This document shows positions 43,844-52,371 of a stretch of 64,000 bases of DNA, in pieces. The translations under genes and the position numbers were made by a program. Each line of letters opens with the position of its first letter. Within the stretch, counting starts at the first letter, position 1. This stretch comes from Candidatus Gastranaerophilales bacterium (GTDB lineage: Bacteria > Cyanobacteriota > Vampirovibrionia > Gastranaerophilales > Gastranaerophilaceae), in the NCBI GenBank assembly GCA_944325835.1, contig CALVBO010000002.1, forward strand, positions 176,176 through 240,175, in the 5' to 3' direction. The notes under the pieces were generated by a model. That model searched no databases and had not been told where the DNA came from. It saw only the letters and a list, made by a program, of their open reading frames with translations.

Positions 43844-44929
43844 TTGACAGGCGGAAGGTCGACCGAGCCGGTCGCTGAGCAACTTCCACAAGTGAACCAG
43901 TACGGCTGGACAAAGAAAGAAGTACGCGTGAAGGACGTAAAGTATTCATCATTGCGAGCGGCCTTCACCATGGCGGAAATACTCTTATCCCTCACGATTA
44001 TCGGTGTGGTTGCCGCGATTACACTTCCAAGCCTCACGGGCAACATCAACGAACGAACTTGGAATACCCAAAGAAAAGCTCTCTATGCCCGTATGTCGCA
44101 GGCTATTGCGCTCATGCCGGCACTCAACGGATATGGAACATTAAGCGAAGAAACGGACAGTGCCGGCTCAACATCAATAATAGACACTGCAGCTGAGGTT
44201 TTTATCACAGATGGACTTGCTAAAGTCATGAAAATCAACAACATTTGTGACAACGATCATATTGAGGACTGCGGAATTCCGCTTACTTATAATACTATGG
44301 ATGCACGTCAGGGAAGTATGCCGACAACAATTACGGAACTTAATGATAAAATGACCTCCGTATCTTATTCTTACTCATATACACATAATACATATTCCAT
44401 GTTAGACACAAAAGCTGCCGCGTTTGAAACCGGTAACGGTGAGAGTATTCTGACTTTTTACAACCCTAACTGTGTTACCAATATGGGTGAAACTGACTGG
44501 TATTTTGCCCAGCCAAAAATCTGTGCAAACATGATTTATGATTTGAACGGCTCTAAAGGTCCTAACACTATCGGCAAAGATATTGGTTTTATGACTATAC
44601 TTTATCCGACCGACAGTGTTGTCGTTGCACCAATGCCATATAGAAACGTCATCACGGGCGTTACCTCTGATGAAGCCGCCACCGCCTGTACTCATCAAGC
44701 CGGGGAGGAATACCGAATTCCAACCAAAGATGAATTAGCTTCATTATTCGTCAACAAAGATCTCATCTCTGATTCATTTACAACGGGTGGTACTTATCAC
44801 TGGTATTCTTCCTCAAAAATTGTCCAGTCAACGGGAATAACGAACTGGGTTATGGTTGCTAATTATGGTGAATACAGAATTCCCGAAGTAGGAACATCCA
44901 ACTGGGGCATTCTGTGCGTTAAACGGTAA
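43844..44929 (+). CDS. Pilin-like protein P5 with DUF1566-like C-terminus, frame separated from its start by a G12 tract
   Basis: Same family as P1, P2 and P4: A-A-F-T-M-A-E-I-L-L-S-L, N-E-R-T-W-N-T-Q-R-K, F-E-T-G-N-G-E-S, L-N-G-S-K-G-P-N-T-I-G-K and an ending with R-I-P-T-K-D-E-L, W-Y-S-S-S, W-V-M-V and C-V-K-R. The TTG at 43844 lacks a ribosome site, and the frame upstream of it is open back to the G tract. The ATG at 43534 is the only start with a proper site and needs one G less to reach the pilin. The leader L-T-G-G-R-S-T-E-P-V-A-E-Q-L-P-Q-V-N matches that of P2 (L-T-G-T-I-E-E-S-A-A-E-R-L-P-Q-L-N). Confidence 0.8.
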   Translation: MTGGRSTEPVAEQLPQVNQYGWTKKEVRVKDVKYSSLRAAFTMAEILLSLTIIGVVAAITLPSLTGNINERTWNTQRKALYARMSQAIALMPALNGYGTLSEETDSAGSTSIIDTAAEVFITDGLAKVMKINNICDNDHIEDCGIPLTYNTMDARQGSMPTTITELNDKMTSVSYSYSYTHNTYSMLDTKAAAFETGNGESILTFYNPNCVTNMGETDWYFAQPKICANMIYDLNGSKGPNTIGKDIGFMTILYPTDSVVVAPMPYRNVITGVTSDEAATACTHQAGEEYRIPTKDELASLFVNKDLISDSFTTGGTYHWYSSSKIVQSTGITNWVMVANYGEYRIPEVGTSNWGILCVKR

Positions 44930-44939
44930 CATATTACAA

Positions 44940-44969
44940 CGGGCGTGGATTACACCACGCCCGCTTTTT
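44940..44969 (+). terminator. Terminator after pilin P5
   Basis: GGGCGTGG, ATTACA loop, CCACGCCC then GCTTTTT; 10 nt after the P5 stop, overlapping the end of the convergent bioY-like gene by two bases. Confidence 0.8.
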
Positions 44970-45636
44970 AATACGGTTTTTTGTAGCACCACATCAGCGG
45001 GCGCAGAAGCCTTGTAAAATACACCAGCGCAAAGCTCAACACGTAATCAAACACAACCTTCCAGCCGCTTTGATTAATTATCCAGCCTTTCATAAACGGC
45101 CAGCCGTCGCCTTTTATCGTCACAATTATTGCCATATAAGCTATTCCGATTAAATGTATCGCAAGAACCGCATACAAAACGCCCAGCGCAATACTTTTCA
45201 GGTTAAAACCGTCTTTTACCGCCAGACCGAGCAGCCAGACCGCCGGAATATAGGCAAGAATATACCCGAACCCGTACTGCGCGACATAAGTAATTCCACC
45301 ACCAAGCGCAAAAACCGGAAGCAAAAATAGTCCCAGCAAAATATAAAACACAATAGAAACCGTCGCAAATTTCCGTCCCAAAAGAGCTCCGATAAAGATT
45401 ACGGCCGGAACCTGCGGGATTATTGAAAATGTTTCAAAAAAATCTTCCCATTTTAACCCGTTCACACCATCCTGCGCGCTCGGGATTACAGGATAGAAAA
45501 CATCCAGTGAAACAAATGTCGAAACAACAAGTATAAAAGTACAGAAAAGCAGCAGAACCAGCGTTCCGAGAGAAAAACGGATATCTTCGTTATTTTTTGT
45601 TTTATTAATAAGCTTTTTCTTCTTCACCTGTTTCAA
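44968..45636 (-). CDS. bioY: BioY-type biotin transporter substrate-binding protein
   Basis: 222 residues, about six membrane segments. The BioY hallmarks are present: I-P-Q-V-P-A-V-I-F-I-G-A-L-L-G-R-K near residue 72 and L-P-V-F-A-L-G-G-G-I-T-Y-V-A-Q-Y-G-F-G-Y. BioY is the S component of an ECF vitamin transporter and binds biotin. The basic N-terminal tail is longer than usual. No ATPase or T component is adjacent. The start is uncertain (TTG at 45636 or GTG nine nt later); it overlaps rimI by 32 nt. Confidence 0.82.
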   Translation of the reverse strand: MKQVKKKKLINKTKNNEDIRFSLGTLVLLLFCTFILVVSTFVSLDVFYPVIPSAQDGVNGLKWEDFFETFSIIPQVPAVIFIGALLGRKFATVSIVFYILLGLFLLPVFALGGGITYVAQYGFGYILAYIPAVWLLGLAVKDGFNLKSIALGVLYAVLAIHLIGIAYMAIIVTIKGDGWPFMKGWIINQSGWKVVFDYVLSFALVYFTRLLRPLMWCYKKPY

Positions 45637-46156
45637 TCTCTATTTTTTGTTCCAACTCTCTGACATTCTTATCATAAATCTGTTTAAATTTATCATAAAA
45701 AATATTTTCAGACCACATGATATAAGCATCTTCATTATTATCCTGATAATAACCTTTGCGCGTGCCGAGGTTTTTCAACCCGTATTTTTTATACAAATGC
45801 TGCGCCTTGAGGTTGCTCACCCGAACCTCAAGGGTTATATATTTAATCAGGTTTTCATAGCAATCATCAATAAGGCGTTTGAAAAGCGCCTCGCCGACAT
45901 GCCTGCGACGGTAGTCCGGAGAAACACAAATCGTAGAGAAATGCGCTTCATCAATAACATGCCAGAGTCCCATATAACCGATTACTTCGTCATTTTCGTT
46001 CAACGCAACATAATAACGGGCGTAACTATTGGTTAATTCATTAGCAAACGCTTCTTTCGACCAGTGGTGCGGGCCGTAAGCTTCGGCTTCAATCCTTTCC
46101 ACCTGATCTAAATCACCTTTTTGCATTCGTCTGATTTTAATTTTGAAATCTGCCAT
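45605..46156 (-). CDS. rimI: RimI-like N-acetyltransferase (GNAT)
   Basis: 183 residues. The GNAT core has I-R-R-M-Q-K-G-D-L-D-Q-V, H-F-S-T-I-C-V-S-P-D-Y-R-R-R-H-V-G-E-A-L with the acetyl-CoA loop (R-R-R-H-V-G), and T-L-E-V-R-V-S-N-L-K-A-Q-H-L-Y-K-K-Y-G, the RimI signature. It would acetylate the N-terminus of ribosomal protein S18. An acidic C-terminal tail of about 30 residues is added. First gene of the rimI-bioY pair. Confidence 0.88.
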   Translation of the reverse strand: MADFKIKIRRMQKGDLDQVERIEAEAYGPHHWSKEAFANELTNSYARYYVALNENDEVIGYMGLWHVIDEAHFSTICVSPDYRRRHVGEALFKRLIDDCYENLIKYITLEVRVSNLKAQHLYKKYGLKNLGTRKGYYQDNNEDAYIMWSENIFYDKFKQIYDKNVRELEQKIEIETGEEEKAY

Positions 46157-46200
46157 AAATACTTTTTACCATAAAAATTGTAACTACGAAATATTATCTT

Positions 46201-46287
46201 TGTCATCCCGAACTAGTTTCGGGATCTGTCCAGCGTTGAACTCAAACTGCCTCACCGGATAGATGCTGAAACAAGTTCAGCATGACA
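46201..46287. repeat. Dispersed palindromic repeat (GTCAT...ATGAC type)
   Basis: Third copy of the family at 3679 and 14585, with CCCGAACTAGTTTCGGG and GCTGAAACAAGTTCAGC hairpins and TGTCAT / ATGACA ends. Located between rimI and pcrA. Confidence 0.85.
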
Positions 46288-46295
46288 TATACATT

Positions 46296-48827
46296 TTAAA
46301 ATCGTTTCAATCTGGCATACGCTGCATCCATTGCTTTTTTGCCGGCGTTGCCAAAGTCAATTGTGTACATTGTACTTGAGCCGACCTGCATGACGTCTAA
46401 GATATGCCCTACGCCAAGTTTTTCGTGGAAAACCCTGTCGCCTTGAGCAAAAATTTCATCCACGACTTTATTCATACGTTCTTCTTCAAGTTTTTGCTTT
46501 TCGATTTCGGACGCTTCTTCCTGCTTGTTGCGCTCCTGTAGCATACGTTTTATAGCATTATCCTTGAAAAATTCCTTAATTTTTTCTTCTTCTTTTGCCT
46601 TATTAACGGCTGATTTCACAAGGATAGTACGGCTTGGCGTGCGAACGGGCTTTTGATAGCCGCCATATGAATAAGAGGATTTTTTAGGCTGTTCTTCTGC
46701 CGGACGACGGGAATTAGGCGCAACAAAATTTTTGCCGAACCCGCTGGTCGGTCTGACGTAACCATCGCTGTCTGCCTGAACCGCGCCGTATGAGAATTCC
46801 GAACGGCCTGTTTTAACTTTGGAAACGGCGTTTCTAAACGTTGATGAATCATTTGTACTTCCGCTGAATGCTGTTTTATTAACCAATTGCGGCGGAATTT
46901 CATCCAGAAACCGGCTTGGCATGTAATATTTATATTCGCCCCATGTTTGACGGCGTTTTGCGGAGGTCAGGTATAATTTTTCTTCCGCTCTGGTAACACC
47001 AACATACATAAGCCGGCGTTCTTCTTCCATTTCTTTGTTATTGGTAAGCGAACGCTGGTGAGGGAAAATGCCTTCATCAAGCCCCGCAAGAAATACGACC
47101 GGAAATTCCAGTCCTTTTGCCGCGTGAAGTGTCATAAGCGTAACGTTATTGGAAATATCATCCATACTGTCAAGGTCAGACACAAGTGCCACCTGTTGAA
47201 GGAATTCGCCAAGAACATTGTTGTTATCTTCCGGAACAAATTCACCTGCAACGTTAACCAATTCCTGCAGGTTTTCAATATCCGCCTCGGCTTCTGCAGT
47301 ATTCTGGCTTTGAAGTTCAGCAAGATATCCCGTTTTTTCGATAACAAGGGTTACAAATTCGTGTAATGAATACGAACTTTGCGCATTCTTGAATTTCAAA
47401 ATCAACTCGCAAAAATCTTTGAGTTTTGTGCGAACCTTTGTTGAAATGTCATTTTCCTCCTCATCAAGAAGTTTTACGGCCTCAAAAAGACTAACATCGT
47501 GTTTATCCGCAAAAGTTTGGAGATTTTTAATTGTTGTATCACCTATTGCACGTTTAGGGACATTAACAATACGTTTGAAACTTTGAGAGTCGTCCGTATT
47601 ATAGATTAACTTCAAATACGCAAGAATATCTTTAATTTCCTTCCGGTCATAGAACTTCAAACCGCCGTAAATTCTGTATGGGATACCGGCCGCCATACAC
47701 GCTTCTTCAATTGCACGGGATTGGGAATTTGTACGGTATAAAATCGCGTAGCGGTTGTAATTTCCGTCATTTGTCTGTTTTATCTGACTTACAATATAGT
47801 TTGCCTCATCGGCCTCATCCTGCGCCTCAAAGTAATCTAAAAGTTCCCCGTCGCCTTTTTGGGAATAAAGAACCTTATCAACGCGGTCAACGTTGTTTTC
47901 AATAATTGCGTTTGCAACGTTCAAAATATTGGCAGTCGAGCGGTAGTTCTGCTCCAGTTTAATCAATTTGGCATTTTTGAAATCTTTTTGGAAATTCATA
48001 ATAATTGTGTAATCAGCCCCACGCCAGCTGTAAATTGACTGGTCAACGTCACCTACAACACAGAGTGAGCGCTCCGGCGGAATTTCTTTGGAAAGATTTG
48101 TGTAGAGCATATTAACGAGATTATACTGCGCCTGGTTAGTATCCTGATACTCGTCAACAAGAATATGTTGAAAACGATTATAATAAAATTCGCGAACCTC
48201 AGGTTTTTGTTCCAACAATTTAACCGTCAAAAGCAACATATCGTCAAAGTCTATCGCATTATTGTTATTCAATGCGTTTTCGTACTCCTCGTAAATCTGA
48301 CCAATTCTTTGCGATTTAAAATCTCGCGCAAAGGTTTGGAAAGTATGCGAATCCATCATCTTGTTTTTAGCGTCTGAAATAACGGTTTTAACAAGTTTCG
48401 GCGCATAAAGTTTTTCATCCAGATTTAATTTTTTAATCGCCTGCTTGATAAGCGCATTTGAATCCGCTTCATCATAGATAGTAAAATTTCTGTCAAGTTT
48501 TTTCCCTGACGGGAACTGGTAATTTTCAACGTTTTCGCGCAAAATTCTACCGCAAATCCCGTGGAAAGTCCCCACCCACATATATTTAACAACGTTTTCG
48601 CCAAGCATGCCGCCCAGACGTTCCTTCATCTCTTTTGCAGCTTTATTGGTAAATGTAACAGCAAGAATATCACGCGGTCTTGCACCATTTTTAATCAAAT
48701 ATGCAATGCGCGACGTCAAAACCTTTGTTTTGCCGCTGCCGGCACCTGCCAGAATTAATAGCGGTCCGGTAAGCGTTTGCACGGCTTCCTTCTGCTCTTT
48801 ATTAAGATTTTCTAATATTTTTTCCAT
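46296..48827 (-). CDS. pcrA: UvrD/PcrA-type DNA helicase
   Basis: 843 residues, superfamily 1A helicase with 3'-5' activity in repair and replication. Q-motif near residue 11 (L-N-K-E-Q-K-E-A-V), Walker A G-A-G-S-G-K-T at 28-34, V-D-E-Y-Q-D-T-N-Q (motif II), D-V-D-Q-S-I-Y-S-W-R-G-A-D (motif III), Q-N-Y-R-S (motif IV), H-A-A-K-G-L-E (motif V) and V-G-V-T-R-A-E-E (motif VI). The C-terminus carries the PcrA Tudor-like segment (G-D-R-V-F-H-E-K-L-G-V-G). ATG at 48827. Confidence 0.94.
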   Translation of the reverse strand: MEKILENLNKEQKEAVQTLTGPLLILAGAGSGKTKVLTSRIAYLIKNGARPRDILAVTFTNKAAKEMKERLGGMLGENVVKYMWVGTFHGICGRILRENVENYQFPSGKKLDRNFTIYDEADSNALIKQAIKKLNLDEKLYAPKLVKTVISDAKNKMMDSHTFQTFARDFKSQRIGQIYEEYENALNNNNAIDFDDMLLLTVKLLEQKPEVREFYYNRFQHILVDEYQDTNQAQYNLVNMLYTNLSKEIPPERSLCVVGDVDQSIYSWRGADYTIIMNFQKDFKNAKLIKLEQNYRSTANILNVANAIIENNVDRVDKVLYSQKGDGELLDYFEAQDEADEANYIVSQIKQTNDGNYNRYAILYRTNSQSRAIEEACMAAGIPYRIYGGLKFYDRKEIKDILAYLKLIYNTDDSQSFKRIVNVPKRAIGDTTIKNLQTFADKHDVSLFEAVKLLDEEENDISTKVRTKLKDFCELILKFKNAQSSYSLHEFVTLVIEKTGYLAELQSQNTAEAEADIENLQELVNVAGEFVPEDNNNVLGEFLQQVALVSDLDSMDDISNNVTLMTLHAAKGLEFPVVFLAGLDEGIFPHQRSLTNNKEMEEERRLMYVGVTRAEEKLYLTSAKRRQTWGEYKYYMPSRFLDEIPPQLVNKTAFSGSTNDSSTFRNAVSKVKTGRSEFSYGAVQADSDGYVRPTSGFGKNFVAPNSRRPAEEQPKKSSYSYGGYQKPVRTPSRTILVKSAVNKAKEEEKIKEFFKDNAIKRMLQERNKQEEASEIEKQKLEEERMNKVVDEIFAQGDRVFHEKLGVGHILDVMQVGSSTMYTIDFGNAGKKAMDAAYARLKRF

Positions 48828-48907
48828 ATCCCATATTCCCAAAAATGATTTTTTATGATATCATTATAAAACAGTAAAATGTATATTGCAATTATAAGGA
48901 TGATAAT

Positions 48908-49486
48908 ATGGAAATATTGTTAAGTGCAGATGATGAAAAAGAGAACCAACAGCCGTCAATTGTGGTTCCCATGGATGATTTAGACAGAGCGGGCGAAGAC
49001 CCTGAAGTAATGGACGAACTGGCAATGGAACTTGCAACAATCCAGCAATCGGCTAAAAAGATTGCCATAATCGGCAGCCGAAATCTTCCAATCACGCATC
49101 AGCAGACAATAGAAACCCTCGCAATGGCACTTGTTATGCAGGGCAACACTATTATCACCTCAGGCGGTTCATCAGGAACCAATGCTGCCGCAATCCGCGG
49201 GGCAATGAAAGCTAATCCTGATAAATTAAAAGTTATTTTGCCTCAAACAATCGGCCAGCAGCCAAGTGATGTTCAAAACCAGCTTATCGGCGTTCCGAAT
49301 ATCGTTGAACACTCCGACAGAGCAATGATGACACTGGCCGACGCTTCAAGAGTCTGCAACAGAGAAATTATCGACGATTGCAACCAGTTGATAGTTTTTC
49401 TTTCCCACACAAGTAAAACTTTGCACAGCGCGGTTCAATACGCAGAAGAAGGCCACAAAGTTATTACTGTGTTCTATCTTGACTAA
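48908..49486 (+). CDS. DprA-like Rossmann-fold protein
   Basis: 192 residues. I-A-I-I-G-S-R-N-L near residue 53 and I-I-T-S-G-G-S-S-G-T-N-A-A-A-I near 85 match the nucleotide-binding/DNA-binding core of DprA (Smf), but the winged helix and other parts are missing. Such short homologues occur in cyanobacteria. It could act in DNA uptake or bind a nucleotide as SLOG proteins do. AAGGA before the ATG; its stop overlaps the start of the next gene (TAATG), opening an operon of four. Confidence 0.72.
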   Translation: MEILLSADDEKENQQPSIVVPMDDLDRAGEDPEVMDELAMELATIQQSAKKIAIIGSRNLPITHQQTIETLAMALVMQGNTIITSGGSSGTNAAAIRGAMKANPDKLKVILPQTIGQQPSDVQNQLIGVPNIVEHSDRAMMTLADASRVCNREIIDDCNQLIVFLSHTSKTLHSAVQYAEEGHKVITVFYLD

Positions 49487-50652
49487 TGAGTAATAAAGAT
49501 TTAATTAAAAAATTAACAAGTAAAAATAAAACCGATTACGAGCCGGTTGCTCATCAACTGATTAATACCCCTGATATTAGTCTTTTTGAAGAACTCGTAA
49601 ATCAGGATGATTTTCTTTTTGATTTTGTAAAACGCAATGTTTCGCAAAGACTGCAAAACGCATGTAATGCGTCAAATTACAGAAATCTTTTGGCGCTTAT
49701 GAAGGTTTATTCACCTTTTTATGAAGATTTTATTGCATCAACACTTGCTAAATTTGCAGACGAAGATTTAACCGACGAACTCCTTGAAATCTTTGAAAAC
49801 GGCACGGAGGCAGAAAAAACTTACTGCGCGAAATATTTTTCGCATATCAAAGACCCGCTCGCACTGGATTTTTTACGTGAAGGCGCCTTCTCCGAAAACG
49901 AAAACTTATCCTCAAATTGCGCGGCAACACTGGGCGCATTTGAAGATAAAGAAAGCTTTGAACTCGCCTTAAATAAACTGGATTCCGATGACGACTTTGA
50001 GATATTTAAAGGGGTAAATTTCCTAATCGCATACGGCGACAAAACTGCCGCAAAAAAAATTATCGAAGTACTGGATAAATCCTCAATGGCTGAAAATATA
50101 GCCGGCGAAATTCCGTATCTCATTGACCTTTTCAGCATTTTGGAGCTGGATACGGTTTCCGGTTTAACCGTTATTAACTACATAATTAACGGTCTTGGAG
50201 AAATTTTACCGTTGAGCACAACAATTGATTATAACCTTTACAGCGTCATTGAAGATTTGGCTAACAACAGTCAAAATAGCGCGGTTGCAACGGTTCTCAC
50301 CAATGCACGGGAAAAATTCAACACGCTTACAGAAAATGACGAATACCTATTTGACGAAGACAAAAATACTAAAAATGAAGTTTACGAGATTAAAGAGCTT
50401 CTAAACAACATTAAAATCTGCGGGAATATTGATGAAGAACTGAGGGCTGACAGTCCGTTTGTATTTACGGCGCTGGATTTCACAAACAATAAAGGCGCAG
50501 TCGAAAAACTTCTCTCTTCAGACAGCCAGACACTTGTCCTTAAATCGGCAGAAATTCTCAAAAAGCTTGGTGGCTGGAACGAAACTTTACGTGCAAAAGC
50601 TCTGCAACACGTTACAGATTCAAACATCAGAGCAATTATTGAGGCACTATAA
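49486..50652 (+). CDS. HEAT-repeat-like helical protein
   Basis: 388 residues of short paired helices, e.g. D-P-L-A-L-D-F-L-R-E-G-A ... L-S-S-N-C-A-A-T-L-G-A-F-E-D and S-Q-T-L-V-L-K-S-A-E-I-L-K-K-L-G. This is the alternation seen in HEAT/armadillo repeats. No catalytic motif or signal. Translationally coupled to both neighbours (TAATG on each side). Role unknown; probably a protein-binding scaffold. Confidence 0.7.
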   Translation: MSNKDLIKKLTSKNKTDYEPVAHQLINTPDISLFEELVNQDDFLFDFVKRNVSQRLQNACNASNYRNLLALMKVYSPFYEDFIASTLAKFADEDLTDELLEIFENGTEAEKTYCAKYFSHIKDPLALDFLREGAFSENENLSSNCAATLGAFEDKESFELALNKLDSDDDFEIFKGVNFLIAYGDKTAAKKIIEVLDKSSMAENIAGEIPYLIDLFSILELDTVSGLTVINYIINGLGEILPLSTTIDYNLYSVIEDLANNSQNSAVATVLTNAREKFNTLTENDEYLFDEDKNTKNEVYEIKELLNNIKICGNIDEELRADSPFVFTALDFTNNKGAVEKLLSSDSQTLVLKSAEILKKLGGWNETLRAKALQHVTDSNIRAIIEAL

Positions 50653-51185
50653 TGAATGAAAAGACCCTTAATTCACAAATAGTATATGACGGGAAAATTA
50701 TAACGGTTCGCCGCGACGAAGTTGAACTCGCAAACGGCCGAAAATCTTTCAGGGAAGTCGTGGAGCATTCCGGCGGTGTCGTAATTGTTGCTCTGAAAGG
50801 TGACAGCATCCTTTTTGTAAAACAATTCCGTTACCCGATAAAAGAAGTCATACCGGAACTTCCTGCCGGCAAGCTTGAAAAGGGTGAAGATCCCGATAAC
50901 GCCTGCGAAAGAGAGCTTGAAGAGGAAACCGGCTACCGCGCAAAGCACTGGACATCACTTGGCTATATCTATACTTCAATCGGCTTTTGCGATGAGAAAT
51001 TGTATCTTTATCTTGCGCAAGAGCTGGAGTTCGTAGGCGAGCACCCTGATGAAGGCGAAATTTTAGAGAATTATGAATACAAAATTAAAGATGTCGAAGA
51101 AATGATTCAAAACGGCAAAATTAACGATGCAAAAACTATTTGCGCAATCCACCGTGCATTGAAAGAGATTAAGAGGGAAAAATGA
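50652..51185 (+). CDS. NUDIX hydrolase, ADP-ribose pyrophosphatase type
   Basis: 177 residues. The Nudix box G-x5-E-x7-R-E-L-x-E-E-x-G is complete (begins G-K-L-E-K-G-E near residue 76). V-V-I-V-A-L-K before it, the Q-F-R-Y-P-I-K and L-P-A-G segments, and overall length fit ADP-ribose pyrophosphatases (NudF type). Its end overlaps the HAD gene by four bases (ATGA). Confidence 0.88.
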   Translation: MNEKTLNSQIVYDGKIITVRRDEVELANGRKSFREVVEHSGGVVIVALKGDSILFVKQFRYPIKEVIPELPAGKLEKGEDPDNACERELEEETGYRAKHWTSLGYIYTSIGFCDEKLYLYLAQELEFVGEHPDEGEILENYEYKIKDVEEMIQNGKINDAKTICAIHRALKEIKREK

Positions 51186-51973
51186 TTAAACTTATCGCAA
51201 CCGATATTGACGGCACACTTTTAAAATACGATTTTACCTGTCCGGCAGGACTTACGGACTGTTTGAAAAAACTTGAGGAAGAAGGAATAAAAGTCGTTCC
51301 GGTAACGGGCAGAATGCACAGGGCTGCGATAAAAATTTATAACCTTTTAAATCTCAATGCCCCGCTTGTTTCATACCAGGGCGGCCAGATTAACACTCCC
51401 GACGGAAAGATAATTTATCAAAAGACCCTTGACAAAGACTGCGTGCAAAAGGCAATCAAATGGGCGCGCGAAAATAATATTCATCTTCAGGTTTATTACA
51501 ATGATACACTCTATGCGGAACACGACAACGCATTTATTCAACGCTATTCCCGCGAACAAAATGTTCCGTACAAAATCATAAACTTCGACGAACTCAATCC
51601 GCAGTATTCCAGCAAACTTCTCGCTGTTGATTTTAACAACCCTGAACGCGTCACAGGCTGGGTAGAAGAACTTAAAACCCTTTTCCCTGAATGCTTTATC
51701 GTTAAATCAACACCGTATTTTTGCGAAATCTCACACTTACAGGCGAACAAATGTGATGCGGTGAAATTTTTACAGCAATACTACGGCTTAAAAGATGAAG
51801 AAGTTCTGACAATCGGCGATCAGAACAACGATATTGCGCTTCTGCAAGCCGGCGGTGTCCGCGTGGCAATGGGAAACGCCACTCCGGAACTCAAAGAAAT
51901 CGCGACCTATATTACCGACACAGTCGACAATGGCGGCTGGATTAAAGCGGTTGAAAAATTTGTCAAAAACTAA
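51182..51973 (+). CDS. Cof-type HAD hydrolase
   Basis: 263 residues. D-I-D-G-T-L-L (motif I) near residue 8, V-T-G-R (motif II), K near 195 in the N-K-C-D-A-V-K segment (motif III) and G-D-Q-N-N-D-I (motif IV) define a Cof subfamily IIB phosphatase with a mid-sequence cap. Substrates are sugar phosphates or FMN/PLP-like phosphates; not resolved. Last gene of the 48908-51973 operon. Confidence 0.88.
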   Translation: MIKLIATDIDGTLLKYDFTCPAGLTDCLKKLEEEGIKVVPVTGRMHRAAIKIYNLLNLNAPLVSYQGGQINTPDGKIIYQKTLDKDCVQKAIKWARENNIHLQVYYNDTLYAEHDNAFIQRYSREQNVPYKIINFDELNPQYSSKLLAVDFNNPERVTGWVEELKTLFPECFIVKSTPYFCEISHLQANKCDAVKFLQQYYGLKDEEVLTIGDQNNDIALLQAGGVRVAMGNATPELKEIATYITDTVDNGGWIKAVEKFVKN

Positions 51974-51978
51974 ATTTT

Positions 51979-52000
51979 CTGATATAGTAGTTACTATCAG
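51979..52000. promoter_or_regulatory. Imperfect palindrome before the HxlR gene
   Basis: CTGATA, 10 bp, TATCAG, with TAGTA / TACTA inside it. A 22-bp dyad 17 bp before the start; candidate operator for HxlR autoregulation. Confidence 0.45.
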
Positions 52001-52017
52001 ATACTAAAGGAGATTTT

Positions 52018-52371
52018 ATGGGATATAGCGACCTTCCGAAATGCCCTGTAGAAACAACCCTGCTTATGGTAGGTCAGCGCTGGAAAGCCCTTGTGATAAG
52101 GGATTTGCTCACCGGCACCAAACGTTTTGGCGAATTGAAAAAATCAGTTAAGGGAATTACTCAAAAAGTTTTAACTACAACACTTAGAAACCTTGAAAAA
52201 GAAGGCATTGTCACCAGAAAAGTCTACAACACGATTCCGCCTAAAGTCGAATACACACTGACAGACGTCGGCTACAGTCTTTTGCCGGTTCTAAACGCAA
52301 TGGCAAGCTGGGGGACTGATTATCAGTATTTCGTCAAACTCCTTGAGAAACAAGGCATTACGAAAGATTAG
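52018..52371 (+). CDS. HxlR-family transcriptional regulator
   Basis: 117 residues. C-P-V-E-T-T-L-L-M-V-G-Q-R-W-K-A-L-V-I-R-D-L-L near the N-terminus, F-G-E-L-K-K-S-V-K-G-I-T-Q-K-V-L-T-T-T-L-R-N-L recognition helix, and Y-T-L-T-D-V-G-Y-S-L are the HxlR winged-helix signature. The Cys near residue 9 could sense redox or aldehydes as in some relatives. AAAGGAG upstream. Its end overlaps the convergent gene by 14 nt. Confidence 0.87.
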   Translation: MGYSDLPKCPVETTLLMVGQRWKALVIRDLLTGTKRFGELKKSVKGITQKVLTTTLRNLEKEGIVTRKVYNTIPPKVEYTLTDVGYSLLPVLNAMASWGTDYQYFVKLLEKQGITKD

